Shown here piece by piece: positions 1 through 10,069 of a stretch of DNA of 64,000 bases. The notes under the pieces were generated by a model, which did no database searches, had not been told where the DNA came from, and saw only the letters and a program-made list of their open reading frames with translations. A program made the translations under genes and the position numbers. Source of the DNA: Aspergillus flavus (Eukaryota; Ascomycota; Eurotiomycetes; Eurotiales; Aspergillaceae). Position 1 is the first letter of the stretch; every line of letters begins with the position of its first letter. The stretch spans positions 1,178,001-1,242,000 of the forward strand of contig NC_092408.1 of the NCBI RefSeq assembly GCF_009017415.1, read 5' to 3'.

Positions 1-1
1 C

Positions 2-3000
2 TGGGTGCATTCAGGCGGACAGCCTCGCCTCAGCAAAGTCCAGGAGGCCTCTCAGAACCTGGTAGCCATCGACTACACCGATGCGAAAGTGACCATCACC
101 CGCGCCCCAGGCACCTCGGAGGCTGCGACATTCACCTTGTTGCGCCGCAATAGTCAGTTGGTAGAGCTCCAGCTCCCTCTCGCAGGCACCCCATCCTGGA
201 GGTTCACCTATGGGACGTTTGGTCTGATCAATGTGACTAGCCCGGCCGGTGCGGTGGAAAACATCACCTACAAGAACAGTGGGCATCTCCTACCGAAGGG
301 GGCACCAGTCCAGGCCATCCCATATGTGATCTCCCATACAGTACGTCCACTGCAGGGGCAGCCCCCTATCGTCTCGACCTATACTTACTCCGACCGCAAT
401 TTCCTCGGTTACGGTGGAGGCTTGGACTGGAAGGATGGGGAAGACAATCTTTACCGCATGCCGGCTGACTACGAATATTCCTCCACTATCCAAGTGGTGG
501 GTGGACCAACAACCAAGTACACCTACAACAAATTCCACCTGACCGTCAGTACCCAACTACGACAAGGCATGAAAGAAATTACCCAAACCAACGGCTACTA
601 CGCCTTGGTGAATACCGGATTCGATAAGCAGCCGACTCAATACCAATTGCCCAAGACGGTTCAAACCACCTATCGGGATATATCCACTGGGGCATCGCGG
701 ACAGAGACCACGGAGTATGCATTCGATGACTGGGGCAATCCTACAACTGAAGTCCGCCCGAGTGGAATCACTATTACCCGCGACTACTACCCCTCGGCCG
801 GTGAGACTGAGCTTGGTCAAGTCCTCTGCCCAGCCGATCCACATGGATTCCAGCGTTACATTAAACGGGAAACTGTCACTCCAGCCAAGAGCGCCTATTC
901 GACACCAACTCGAAGCAAGCGCTATACATACATGCAACTACCCACCGCTGCAAACGCACTGATAGGGTATCTGGTAACCATCAAGCAACTGCAAGTGATG
1001 GAGAACGCTCAACGGCTATCCAGCACAGAGTACACGTATATAAATCAAGTCCAGTCGAGGAACCATAGTCGCCTGCAGCAACAGGTCACTTGGTTGTCTG
1101 ATCAGTATCCAACAACCCATGCATGGGATTACGAATATGTGGGTTCGGAACAGCTGAGACAGATTACCAGTGCTACTAGTTATGATGGCCATAAAACTCA
1201 TGAGGAAGAGCGCTCTTCTTTGGTTTCCGGGCTGACCCTCTCCGAGTGGGATGAGAACGGTATTGAGACTGAATATCAGTACGACCTAATGGGTCGACAG
1301 ACTAAGACCACAGTGTCTTCCGGGACGCCCTACCAAGCCACGGAGCAGGTCGAATATGTGGTTCTTGAAGACGCTGGCACGCGTGTCACGACAACTGATG
1401 GCAAAGGGGTGCAAGCTCGCTATACCACAGATGGTCTAGAAAGAGTGCTGCGGGTTGAGACCCAGGATGATGATGGCACCTGGGACCAGTACAATTCCTA
1501 TACCGGGACTTTCCGTGTTGTTCAGGAACGTAGCTACAATGCACTGGATCAGTGCATTACAGAGACAGATATCGACTGGCTTCGAAGTGGGAACACGCCC
1601 ACAGAGCAGCGGACTAGCCGCACACTCGAGTACGACGACTGGGGCCAAGTCTACAAGGTCACCAAGAATAGTGGTGCGGTCCATTTGGCAATCACAGATC
1701 CCATTGCCATGACACAAACAGTTGGCGAAGAGGGAGAAGGTCAAACTCGAGTTCACCTAAATGTGTTCGATGCTCCTACATCCGAACAGCTTATCAGGAC
1801 CAATGGAACCGTCTATAGCACGATTGAGTATACATATGACGGGTTGGGTCGCCGAATGCAGATAAAAGATAATTCTGGACATATCACGAAGTTCACCTAC
1901 GACAGCTTCGACCGTGTGATCGAGACCACCTTTCCCGACAGCCACTCCATCACCACGCAATACGCTGCGCAAAGTGCGGCAATCCTGCCTCAGTCCATCG
2001 GCCTCAAAGGTACTACTGGGTTCAGTGAGCAAACATACGATGGCCTAGACCGGCTGACACGACGTACTGTGGGCGGGCGCACAAGCAGCAATGTCTATAC
2101 CGGAATTGCGCCCATGCCGACACAACTCACCACACCCAAGATGAATAAAATCAAACTCACCTATGAGCCCGCATTAGATTTTACGTTGACCAGGCGAGTT
2201 ACAAGCGATGGGGTCGACGCTTATAAGTATGATTATCAGACGGCCGATGTTGTACAACTCGACAGCTCTTTCTCTAAAACCAGCGTGGGATATTTGCCAT
2301 CCCGTCTAGTATCGCATGAGAAGATACAAGCCAAAGATGACTCCCATTCATCTGAGTACGTCTACTCACAAGCTGGGAAGCTTCAAGGGTACACAGACAT
2401 TCACGGGCAACAGCATAAAATCCAATACGATAGCTACGGCAGACCTCAGTCAATTAGCTTAGGGACATTGAAGACCACGTTAGGCTATGATCGGGCAGAT
2501 CGCATCGCCACAAGCACCGTTCATGATAGCAAGGGCGGCTTAAGCCTCTCCACGAAAATAGTTTACGACGAGTTTGGTCGCGAGACCCAGCGTACGGTCA
2601 ACCAGGGCGAAAAGATGTTGCATCAATCGACTCAGTCGTACGGCGACACGGGCTTAATTTCTGGAAAGGGTTGGAGAAATGGGGATGGAAGCCTGACCAG
2701 ACAGGAGAGCTTCCAATACGACAACCTGAGTCGGTTAGTTAACTACCAATGCCAAGGAACTCAGCTACCAGTTGATGAAAAGGGTCGCCCAATCCAGCAA
2801 CAAAAATTTACGTTTAACAACTACGACGGTCTTACCCGCATTTATACCAAGTTCAGCAATGGCAGTGAAAACACTGCGACCTACACATACAGCTCCAAAG
2901 ACCCAACCCAGCTCACCCGTATCACTAATACGCATCCTGATGGTATGGCGTCGATTGATCTCGAGTACGATGCGAATGGCTGTCTCACGCGCGATGAGCA

Positions 3001-4438
3001 AGGCCGAGTGCTTGTCTACGATGTATACGGCCGGTTAAGCGCTGTATATACCAACCAGAACCAGCTTGTATGCGAATATGCCTATGATGCCGCCGACCGG
3101 CTTGTGTCTCAGAAGGTCCCGAACGAGCCTGATACCAACCTATACTACCGGGAAGATAGCTTGATTGCTGTGAAGAAGGGAGACAGCAAGACTAGCTACG
3201 TATCCGGTGGGGGAATGTACTGGGGACAGATCGTTCAAAAAGGGGCCACCAGCCATGCGCAACTCTGGGCCTCGGACGCACAGCAGTCCATCACTTCATG
3301 GCTAGACACAGAGCAGCCGGGTAAGGTCCATTCTCAAGAGTATACGCCGTATGGCCTCAGCTTGGGAGGCACGGCCATCGGTTTTACAGGGCAATGGCGA
3401 GACCCCGTGACCGGATGGTATCATCTTGGGAATGGATACCGTGTCTACAATCCCCGTTTGATGTGCTTCCACAGCCCAGACGCATGGAGCCCCTTCGTTT
3501 CAGGTGAGATCAACCCATATGCCTACTGCCTCGGGGACCCCATCAACCGTGCCGACCCGAGTGGCCATTTCAGCTGGCGTGCCTTCACGATTGCCCTGGT
3601 TGGAATCGCGGTGGGCATTACAGTTGGCATCCTCACCGCGGGGGCAGGAGTTGCGGTTGGAATTGGTATCAGCATTGCCGCCGGTGTAGTCTCTGATGTA
3701 GTTACCGGTGTCATCTACGACGTGGCCAGCGGGAAATCACCGACATGGGGAAGTGTGGGGTCGGATGCCCTCTGGGGGTTCGTTGGAGGCGTCGCCGGTG
3801 AGGCGGCAGGCAGAGCGGTCGCCTATGGAGCCAGCGCAGCGTTTCGGCAGATTGGAAAGCAGGTGTCAAGCGCGGCCAGTGGATCCCTGCGGGCGCCTTT
3901 GGCAGCCATCACAGAAGGTGCGGCTGGGAGTGCTGCAGGAGGAGCTACATCCAAGGCCACGACACGCACTGCTACACAGCTTCCTGCGTGGCTGGTGGAG
4001 AGGTTTCAAAAAGGTTTGCCGCCTATAGGGCTTCATGGAGGAGCACCATCCGGGGGTAAAAAGGCAGCGCAGAAAGCAGCGCAGAAAGCAGGTCAGCAGG
4101 CCGGCCCATCTACGGCACCCAGTCCCTGGACTTGGAGCGACACCAAGGCCTACAGAAAGGGAGGACACCTACTAGAAGACGCTCACTTGTCGACGTATAA
4201 TGATTACAAGGCACTGGTTACTGGTGGGCAACATCCGTCCCAAGCTGCGAGGTTTAGGGACCTGCATTTCGAACAGCTGCGTGGTAGGCAAAGAGGCCAG
4301 TTCACTATTCGACTGAGCCAGGAGCACCGAGTTGCCTTTACTATTGACGAGACGGCGAGGCACATAGATGTATTCCACATAGGAGGACACTATCCGAGGG
4401 CTATCCTTTTATCTGCCGGTCCGCTGGCACAACTTTAG
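2..4438 (+). CDS. RHS/YD-repeat TcC-like protein with C-terminal toxin-like tip (5' end outside window)
   Basis: The frame is open from the window edge; the first possible start inside is only a GTG, so the true 5' end lies upstream. About 1478 residues are visible without introns. Seen: many YD-type repeats (YDxxGR, YDxxDR), then a typical RHS core at nt 3000-3560 with motifs GFTGQWRDPVTGWYHLGNGY, SPDAWSPF and GDPINRADPSGH. The Asp residues of the last two match the self-cleavage region of bacterial TcC/RHS proteins. After the core come a Gly/Ala-rich hydrophobic stretch (nt 3580-3720), an Ala/Lys/Gln linker and a last domain (nt 4140-4400) with RGQFTIRLSQEHRVAFTID and HIGGHYPR, resembling RelE/HigB-type mRNA interferases. 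Known of the family: the RHS shell encloses a variable C-terminal toxin. Inferred: bacterial origin by transfer. The RHS call is firm; the tip activity is tentative. Confidence 0.88.
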   Translation, partial: WVHSGGQPRLSKVQEASQNLVAIDYTDAKVTITRAPGTSEAATFTLLRRNSQLVELQLPLAGTPSWRFTYGTFGLINVTSPAGAVENITYKNSGHLLPKGAPVQAIPYVISHTVRPLQGQPPIVSTYTYSDRNFLGYGGGLDWKDGEDNLYRMPADYEYSSTIQVVGGPTTKYTYNKFHLTVSTQLRQGMKEITQTNGYYALVNTGFDKQPTQYQLPKTVQTTYRDISTGASRTETTEYAFDDWGNPTTEVRPSGITITRDYYPSAGETELGQVLCPADPHGFQRYIKRETVTPAKSAYSTPTRSKRYTYMQLPTAANALIGYLVTIKQLQVMENAQRLSSTEYTYINQVQSRNHSRLQQQVTWLSDQYPTTHAWDYEYVGSEQLRQITSATSYDGHKTHEEERSSLVSGLTLSEWDENGIETEYQYDLMGRQTKTTVSSGTPYQATEQVEYVVLEDAGTRVTTTDGKGVQARYTTDGLERVLRVETQDDDGTWDQYNSYTGTFRVVQERSYNALDQCITETDIDWLRSGNTPTEQRTSRTLEYDDWGQVYKVTKNSGAVHLAITDPIAMTQTVGEEGEGQTRVHLNVFDAPTSEQLIRTNGTVYSTIEYTYDGLGRRMQIKDNSGHITKFTYDSFDRVIETTFPDSHSITTQYAAQSAAILPQSIGLKGTTGFSEQTYDGLDRLTRRTVGGRTSSNVYTGIAPMPTQLTTPKMNKIKLTYEPALDFTLTRRVTSDGVDAYKYDYQTADVVQLDSSFSKTSVGYLPSRLVSHEKIQAKDDSHSSEYVYSQAGKLQGYTDIHGQQHKIQYDSYGRPQSISLGTLKTTLGYDRADRIATSTVHDSKGGLSLSTKIVYDEFGRETQRTVNQGEKMLHQSTQSYGDTGLISGKGWRNGDGSLTRQESFQYDNLSRLVNYQCQGTQLPVDEKGRPIQQQKFTFNNYDGLTRIYTKFSNGSENTATYTYSSKDPTQLTRITNTHPDGMASIDLEYDANGCLTRDEQGRVLVYDVYGRLSAVYTNQNQLVCEYAYDAADRLVSQKVPNEPDTNLYYREDSLIAVKKGDSKTSYVSGGGMYWGQIVQKGATSHAQLWASDAQQSITSWLDTEQPGKVHSQEYTPYGLSLGGTAIGFTGQWRDPVTGWYHLGNGYRVYNPRLMCFHSPDAWSPFVSGEINPYAYCLGDPINRADPSGHFSWRAFTIALVGIAVGITVGILTAGAGVAVGIGISIAAGVVSDVVTGVIYDVASGKSPTWGSVGSDALWGFVGGVAGEAAGRAVAYGASAAFRQIGKQVSSAASGSLRAPLAAITEGAAGSAAGGATSKATTRTATQLPAWLVERFQKGLPPIGLHGGAPSGGKKAAQKAAQKAGQQAGPSTAPSPWTWSDTKAYRKGGHLLEDAHLSTYNDYKALVTGGQHPSQAARFRDLHFEQLRGRQRGQFTIRLSQEHRVAFTIDETARHIDVFHIGGHYPRAILLSAGPLAQL

Positions 4439-5603
4439 TCCCATTGATGGGGTCACAAAGGAGATGCTCACACGTGGAGCGGCGAACATTGGGGCTGGTA
4501 ACAAGGACATGGTACACTATGCCTGAGGCCTGTGATGAATTAAGCATGAGAGAAGAGATTGTTGAAGACACAGCAGGGAGCTAGGGAGTCATTCATGGAG
4601 TATTTGTGGACTTCGCTATCGGGCATGGGAATCGGATTACAGGGTTTATCAACAACAATCTGGGTTGAACTCCCTATACCCTAGTGCGCTGTGCACCGAG
4701 CCCTAAATCCATCATCCTGGATAGTAGATATTCCTCTGACACTAATAGATAGTCTATCTACCTAGAAACCATCTAATCTATAATCAGTATTTAGACTATG
4801 TAGATACTTGGAAAGAATTAGATTTAATTATCTGTCAATTCTACCCCTTTAGCTTTAGGCATATATTACTAGGTAATACCGAATATTGCCCGGCCGGTTT
4901 AACATGTTGTTAGGCGAGGCCCTGGTTGGCCCTTTACATATGAACTTTCGATGGTTTAATCAAGGATTCAGTCATATCTCAAGCATATTATTCCTTTAAC
5001 GTCTTATAGATAATAAATACAGAGATTTAAGCCTTAGATTTTAGCTATCTGTTTAAATTTTATTTGGAATCATTGCAATTTGTAGTAAATTAAATTTACT
5101 ACCTTGTTAGTTTTACTTTACTCTAAAGTTGATTGAATGATGTTAACGAATTTTGAATATTGTATACTTTTTATTTAAAGAAGGGCGAAATGTGGCTGAA
5201 GATGCACAGGCCTTCGGTCAGAGTGACCAGACCGAAGATCTTAAACTCTGTGTCTACAACCAGCACATAATGTGTTGAATCGAAGGACACCGATCGTTTT
5301 CCTCTATTCTCATAGACATAAAATATCTACTCGACGAGGATTTTCCTGTGTCATGGAAGAGCTAATCATTCCCTTACCATAGCTTTAGACATGATCTACG
5401 CAACGAATGCATTTCTCAATGCACGAGTCATGGCCTCAAGTAACATTAAAGGCATCCTCTAGCTCATCTACGTATTGAAATCTCAACAGCAAGGAGGCTT
5501 CACCGATAGTATGACGGGGATACAAGAATCGCGAGCCAGAAGGGCGAGTATTATCAACAGGACAAAAATTCATGGCGTATTGAGCGTTTCTAAACTCGAG
5601 CCC
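4439..5603. other. Gene-free stretch with AT-rich island (about 4730-5190)
   Basis: No convincing gene. Directly after the RHS stop an out-of-frame open stretch runs to a TGA near 4526 (see findings). The middle, about 4730-5190, is strongly enriched in A and T with many TA steps, as left by repeat-induced point mutation of an old transposable element. No terminal repeats or transposase frame could be recognised. Confidence 0.5.
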
Positions 5604-6899
5604 TTAAGCAACAAGTCTTCCGGTCTGCGGATCAATCTTCTGGCGCCCCTTGAATTCAACTTTCAGAGATTTGGTACCACCACGGATCAAATTCTGCGCC
5701 CAATCAGGGGCCCCTCGCTGCTTGGCCTGTTAGCAGCCGTGACAATCAATCCCTTGCCCTTGAAGGGACGACTCACCAAGCCTGCGAAAAGCCTAAAGAT
5801 ACCCGGCAGGAAAATAGTCCGGCTAAGACCACTGTCAAGTGTGTCAACGATCGCTTCCACGACCGTATCAACATGCAGAAGCGGCATGAAGAAGTGGGAC
5901 TGATTGGTCTCTCCTCTGAACAAGGGCGTCCTGGTAAAGCTCAGCACTGCAAGTGAAGTACGGACTTTGAGCGCATTCTGAGCTCGCAGCTCTTGACCAA
6001 GACACTACGAGAATCAGTTAGACAATCGGGATGAAAGCAGATACTTGAGATATACCTCGTGGAACGCAATCAAACCAGCTTTCGACGCGGCATAATCCGC
6101 AATGCCTGGGGGTGGAATATAAGCACTCATCGACGAAATATTGACAATGTGGCCGTGATTCTGCCGGATCATAGATGGAAGGAATTCTTTTGAGAGTAGG
6201 AAAGGTGCCAGAAGGTTGGTCTTCAGGGTTATGATGTTGTCACTGTAGGAGCCCTCGACCACTGTCTGGCCACGAGATAGACCAGCATTGTTGACTACAG
6301 CTATCAGCCAGAGAATCAAATGTTGGCTTTTATTTGTGTTCCTTCACTGACCAAGAACTGTTGGATGGCCGATTTCTGATTTGATCTTCTCACAAATGGC
6401 TGCGATCTCTTTTTCATCGCTGAGATCGCACCTGTAATATATGATGCGGTCATTTCCTTAAACTTGTATTAGCAGAAATCAGGCTTTTTGAAGGTTTCTA
6501 CACACCAGGCTCATAGCTTAAGGGGATAATATCCAAAACGACAACCCGAGCCCCCATAGTCGCGAGACGCTGCGCAACTCCACCACCAATACCGCCACTC
6601 CCTCCAGTCACGACGACGAGCTCTTTCTTCCAATCCCAGCTATCATCTATGACCCAATTGTTCCGGCTTTTGGCACTTAACCAATCGTTAAGCCACAGAA
6701 GGACACTTGTGCCTGCGATCATTTGAGCGGGTTTGTCATATTGCGCACAAGCGCTTGACTTAACGAAGTAAAGGCATGTCAAAGTGAAGATCGGATGGAG
6801 AATCGTCTTCCGTAGAATCTTGACGATGGGGTCAATATAAAGGCCTTCGCGGGGAAGCATCATAGTCATATTCAAGAGTTGGAGGCGAACAGAACTCAA
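5604..6899 (-). CDS. Short-chain dehydrogenase/reductase, membrane-associated type
   Basis: NAD(P)-dependent SDR of 364 residues in five exons: 6899-6506, 6456-6352, 6300-6056, 6004-5777, 5726-5604 (introns 49-51 nt; the first ends in AAG). Seen: hydrophobic N-terminal part (about residues 25-50), cofactor motif VVVTGGSGGIGGG, NNAG, NISSMSAY with the catalytic Ser, YAASK with Tyr and Lys, and a C-terminal tail ending KIDPQTGRLVA that appears only if the last intron is removed. The layout fits the SDR16C/retinol-dehydrogenase-10-like group, which oxidises or reduces lipophilic alcohols and ketones at the ER. The promoter carries CGG-N7-CCG at 7003-7015. First gene of the accessory cluster; probably interconverts an alcohol and the ketone used by the neighbouring monooxygenase (inference). 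Confidence 0.88.
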
Positions 6900-7002
6900 T
6901 TGGCAGGAGAAGAAGCTAGCCTTGCCTCTTATACATGACTAGAGTCTGCAGATGGGAAATAGTAGGTAGAGCTTTCCTCCTCTTCTCAAAGCTTCCCAGG
7001 CC

Positions 7003-7015
7003 CGGAAGCTACCCG
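7003..7015. promoter_or_regulatory. CGG-N7-CCG palindrome, SDR promoter
   Basis: CGG AAGCTAC CCG, about 104 bp upstream of the SDR start codon. It has the same spacing as sites in the other promoters of this cluster; a probable operator for the Zn2Cys6 regulator encoded at 10070-12609 (inference). A perfect palindrome with one base less spacing, CGGAACGTTCCG, lies at 7039-7050. Confidence 0.6.
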
Positions 7016-7538
7016 ACTGTGGCATTATAGTATACACACGGAACGTTCCGGCATGGTGAATTCTACACAGTATCCCCAATAGTTCTGTGATCAAATTTAA
7101 TCTATTGCCGATTACCCGAGGTTGGGCCCCATGCATGGCGTTTTGAAGTCATTCGTCCAAATGTTGTTCCCTCTCAATCTGTCGGTACGAATGTAGACGC
7201 CCGATATCGATAGCTTCATTAACGGCCGTGGACTTGTGGTACTAACAGATGCCCACGATCAATTGTTAGTGATTGAATTACTGGGCTCAAAGCTGAAGCG
7301 CGTTTCTTTCGTTGCCCTGAGCACCTAGTCATGGCTAAATCTCTTAATTGGATAGAAAGCCTGTAGGGTTTCGTCTTGAGGCAGCTGCTTACTTGAACGC
7401 ACATAACTTACGCATTTCAAAATAGATAAATATATAGAAGAAAAAAGTAAATTGGAGATTTCTTGACTATACAGAACATTCTAGAATATACACTGATCTC
7501 TTGAACAACGGCTAGTAACTGTGCAATGCCAGGCTCGT

Positions 7539-9557
7539 CTACTTGTTCTGCAGTTTGGATAGCGCTGCGGTGCAATAACTCCTGACATCTCCAAGAGAGA
7601 CGTTTCGAGTATCACAGACTTTTATAGCCCCCAGAATTCCAATGCAGAAAAGGGCCAATAGCAGGACTCGGGACGACGAACGTTTTGCCGGCTTCAAAGC
7701 TTTCTATTAAGAATCAGTATGGGCATGTCGGTCAGACGGCACGCAGCTTAGTTGTCGAACCTTGATAGTCCAGTCAGACCATGTAGGAAATAGACTTCTC
7801 CACCAATAGTGGCCTTGAGTCCATGGATAAGACATGGAGTTCCATTTCTGGTCGTTGAGATACCACTATACGAACTTCTTAGCTAAAATACAGCAAACGG
7901 CAGTGACTGGACAGACTTACCGACACACAGCCAGCGTTCCAAACACGTTTACTCAGTGCGTCCTGTACCCAGTACGCGTAATCATGCTCAGCTTTGGCAG
8001 TGACCTCAACAGAGGAGGCATCACCATCCAAAACTGGCTTGAGGATACGGAGGGCATAGTTTATAGAGCTGATTGCAATGATTAGTAAAGCGAAGGGTAG
8101 AAGAGATGGAATGGACAGGCAACCGACTTCTCTGCAGCCATCATGGCGGACGTGTGACCGGTCGCGGCGTTAGGGCCAAGGAGTATGAAGAAGTTTGGGA
8201 ATCCATTCAGTGCAGAGCAATTGTAGGCCGCAGGACCTCCGTATCTGCCCCAGTGTTTAGAGACGGTCTCGCCGTTCCGCCCAACAACATCCATGTACGG
8301 AATAAATTTATTAGTTTGGAAACCTGTAGCGAGGACGATCACGTCAGCTGGAATGAAGCCTTTGTCGGTCTCTATTCCCTCTTCAGTTATTCTTTCGGTC
8401 TTCGCGTCCGTCAGAAGGACATTGTCCTGGTGTAGTGATTCAAGGTAGCCGGGGTCGAAGATTCGCCTCTAAGAGTCCAATGAGTACTGATCATTTCTCC
8501 TACAACTCATTTCACAAAGAAGGGATGGCCGCAGGCATACCTTGCATCCAACATCAAAGTCTGGAATAAGCAGATCATGGTATTTACGCGGGCTCGCTTC
8601 CCGCATGTACTTCTCGACTTGTTTTCGTCTCTTCTCCCGCAGTCTAGCTGCACCCTTGGTCATCGGGAACAGGCGAAAATCATTCTCTGCAACCAGAAAT
8701 ATGTGGAGTCTGTGGAGTTTCATGGCAAGTGGGACATAACGGAAGATCCACTGTAGTACCTTGGGATAGGTAAAGTTGGGGGCTGGGAATATCCAGTGCT
8801 TTGTACGGACAATCTGCGTGAGAGACTTCACTTGTCCGCTGTTGGCGAGAGCTGGCACAATTTGTGCAGCAGTACCTGAAGGCCTGTCAGAAAAACTCTC
8901 GAGTACCTCAGATTGCAATTACATACACCCATTTCCAATCACCACAACATTCTTTCCATTGAGATCGACGCTGTGATCCCACCGTGCTGAATGGAAGATG
9001 CTGCCTCTGAAATCCGACGCACCAGGTATCTCACATGGGCGCGGCTCGACCAGTTGACCCGTAGCTGCAAAGAGAATCTGGCATTCGTGGGTATACTCGC
9101 GTCCCGTCTTCAACTCCCGCAAGTAAAGAAGCCAGCGGTTTGCATCCTCTCTCCAAACAGTGCGGACAACTTCCGTCTCGAAGGACATTTTCGGGAGGAG
9201 GTTATAGGTATCCACCACATCATCGATATACTCTTTGATCTCTTTGTTTGAAGGCATAAGCTTTGTCCAGTTGGGGTTTGGGGCAAAGGAAAAACTGTAA
9301 AGAGCACTCGGCACATCGCAGCCGCATCCTACGAGTATGTTAGTTTGAATGCTGAAGTGAGAGAGTGCAGATCCTCGGTCACCTGGATAACTGTTGATGT
9401 ACCACGTTCCGCCACTTGTGGGATGTCGCTCGAAGAACTGAATGTCCTCCAGCCCATACCATCTCTGCAGCGTCGCGCCCAGTGCCACAGCTGATAACCC
9501 GGCGCCAACACAGGCTATCTGGCTGTAGGTGGGAACGTCGGTAGACTTGGAAGCCAT
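7539..9557 (-). CDS. FAD-dependent monooxygenase, Baeyer-Villiger type, with C-terminal membrane tail
   Basis: Flavin monooxygenase of 574 residues in six exons: 9557-8927, 8875-8541, 8468-8128, 8068-7921, 7865-7761, 7703-7539. Seen: N-terminal FAD motif CVGAGLSAVALG, fingerprint region FRGSIFHSARWDH (BVMO-type FxGxxxHxxxW), second nucleotide motif VVVIGNGCTAAQ restored by splicing intron 1, VLATGFQTN, and C-terminal SWYLNDQKWNSMSYPW typical of this fungal group. The last exon adds a hydrophobic segment, RVLLLALFCIGILGAIKV, followed by about 25 residues, so the enzyme is probably tail-anchored. Class reaction: NADPH and O2 insert oxygen next to a ketone, giving an ester or lactone. SDR upstream and esterase nearby fit a ketone-ester-cleavage sequence (inference). 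Promoter site at 9674-9686. Confidence 0.88.
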
Positions 9558-9673
9558 TTCAGACAGCGATGAGAATTGAATGATGAAGATCTTGTTCCTT
9601 CTAATCCAGACGGCATTTTTGACTTAAGTATGAGACACCACTAGTCGTTCTTGAATATCAAAGCAAACTATGT

Positions 9674-9686
9674 CGGATTCATTCCG
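9674..9686. promoter_or_regulatory. CGG-N7-CCG palindrome, monooxygenase promoter
   Basis: CGG ATTCATT CCG, about 117 bp upstream of the monooxygenase start. It differs by one base from the site at 12846-12858 (CGG ATTCCTT CCG), which supports a shared binding protein. Confidence 0.65.
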
Positions 9687-10069
9687 TGCCGACGGATGCA
9701 CCCGAAGCGAGGCACGACATGTGCATGATCACAAGAAGTTCCGGGCTCGCTATGTAACTTTCGGCTTGGTGGACTAGATTCGTGGGGCTGATATTGTGGG
9801 CTGGGACAAGCCCAAGGGGCAAAGGGTGGACAAGGCTAAATAGCTAAATCTGAGATATCCAAGCCACGAGGCCTTTTCTTAGCTTTCTACAAACAAATCA
9901 CAAATATTAGCATGTTATATTTCACAAATTGCTCTCCAAGGAGCTCTGTGCATCGGCCTATCTTACAGAAATATCAGGTTATTTAGAGGTATGTTGGTTG
10001 TGGTCATGCTGTGGCCCAACTTTCGAGCCAAATTCTCTCGCAGATTAGCCTAAACAACCTCGTCTTACC

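Noticed and set aside
5475..5903. 142-codon + strand frame
   Set aside because: Opposite strand to the last two exons of the SDR gene, whose spliced C-terminus fits its family.
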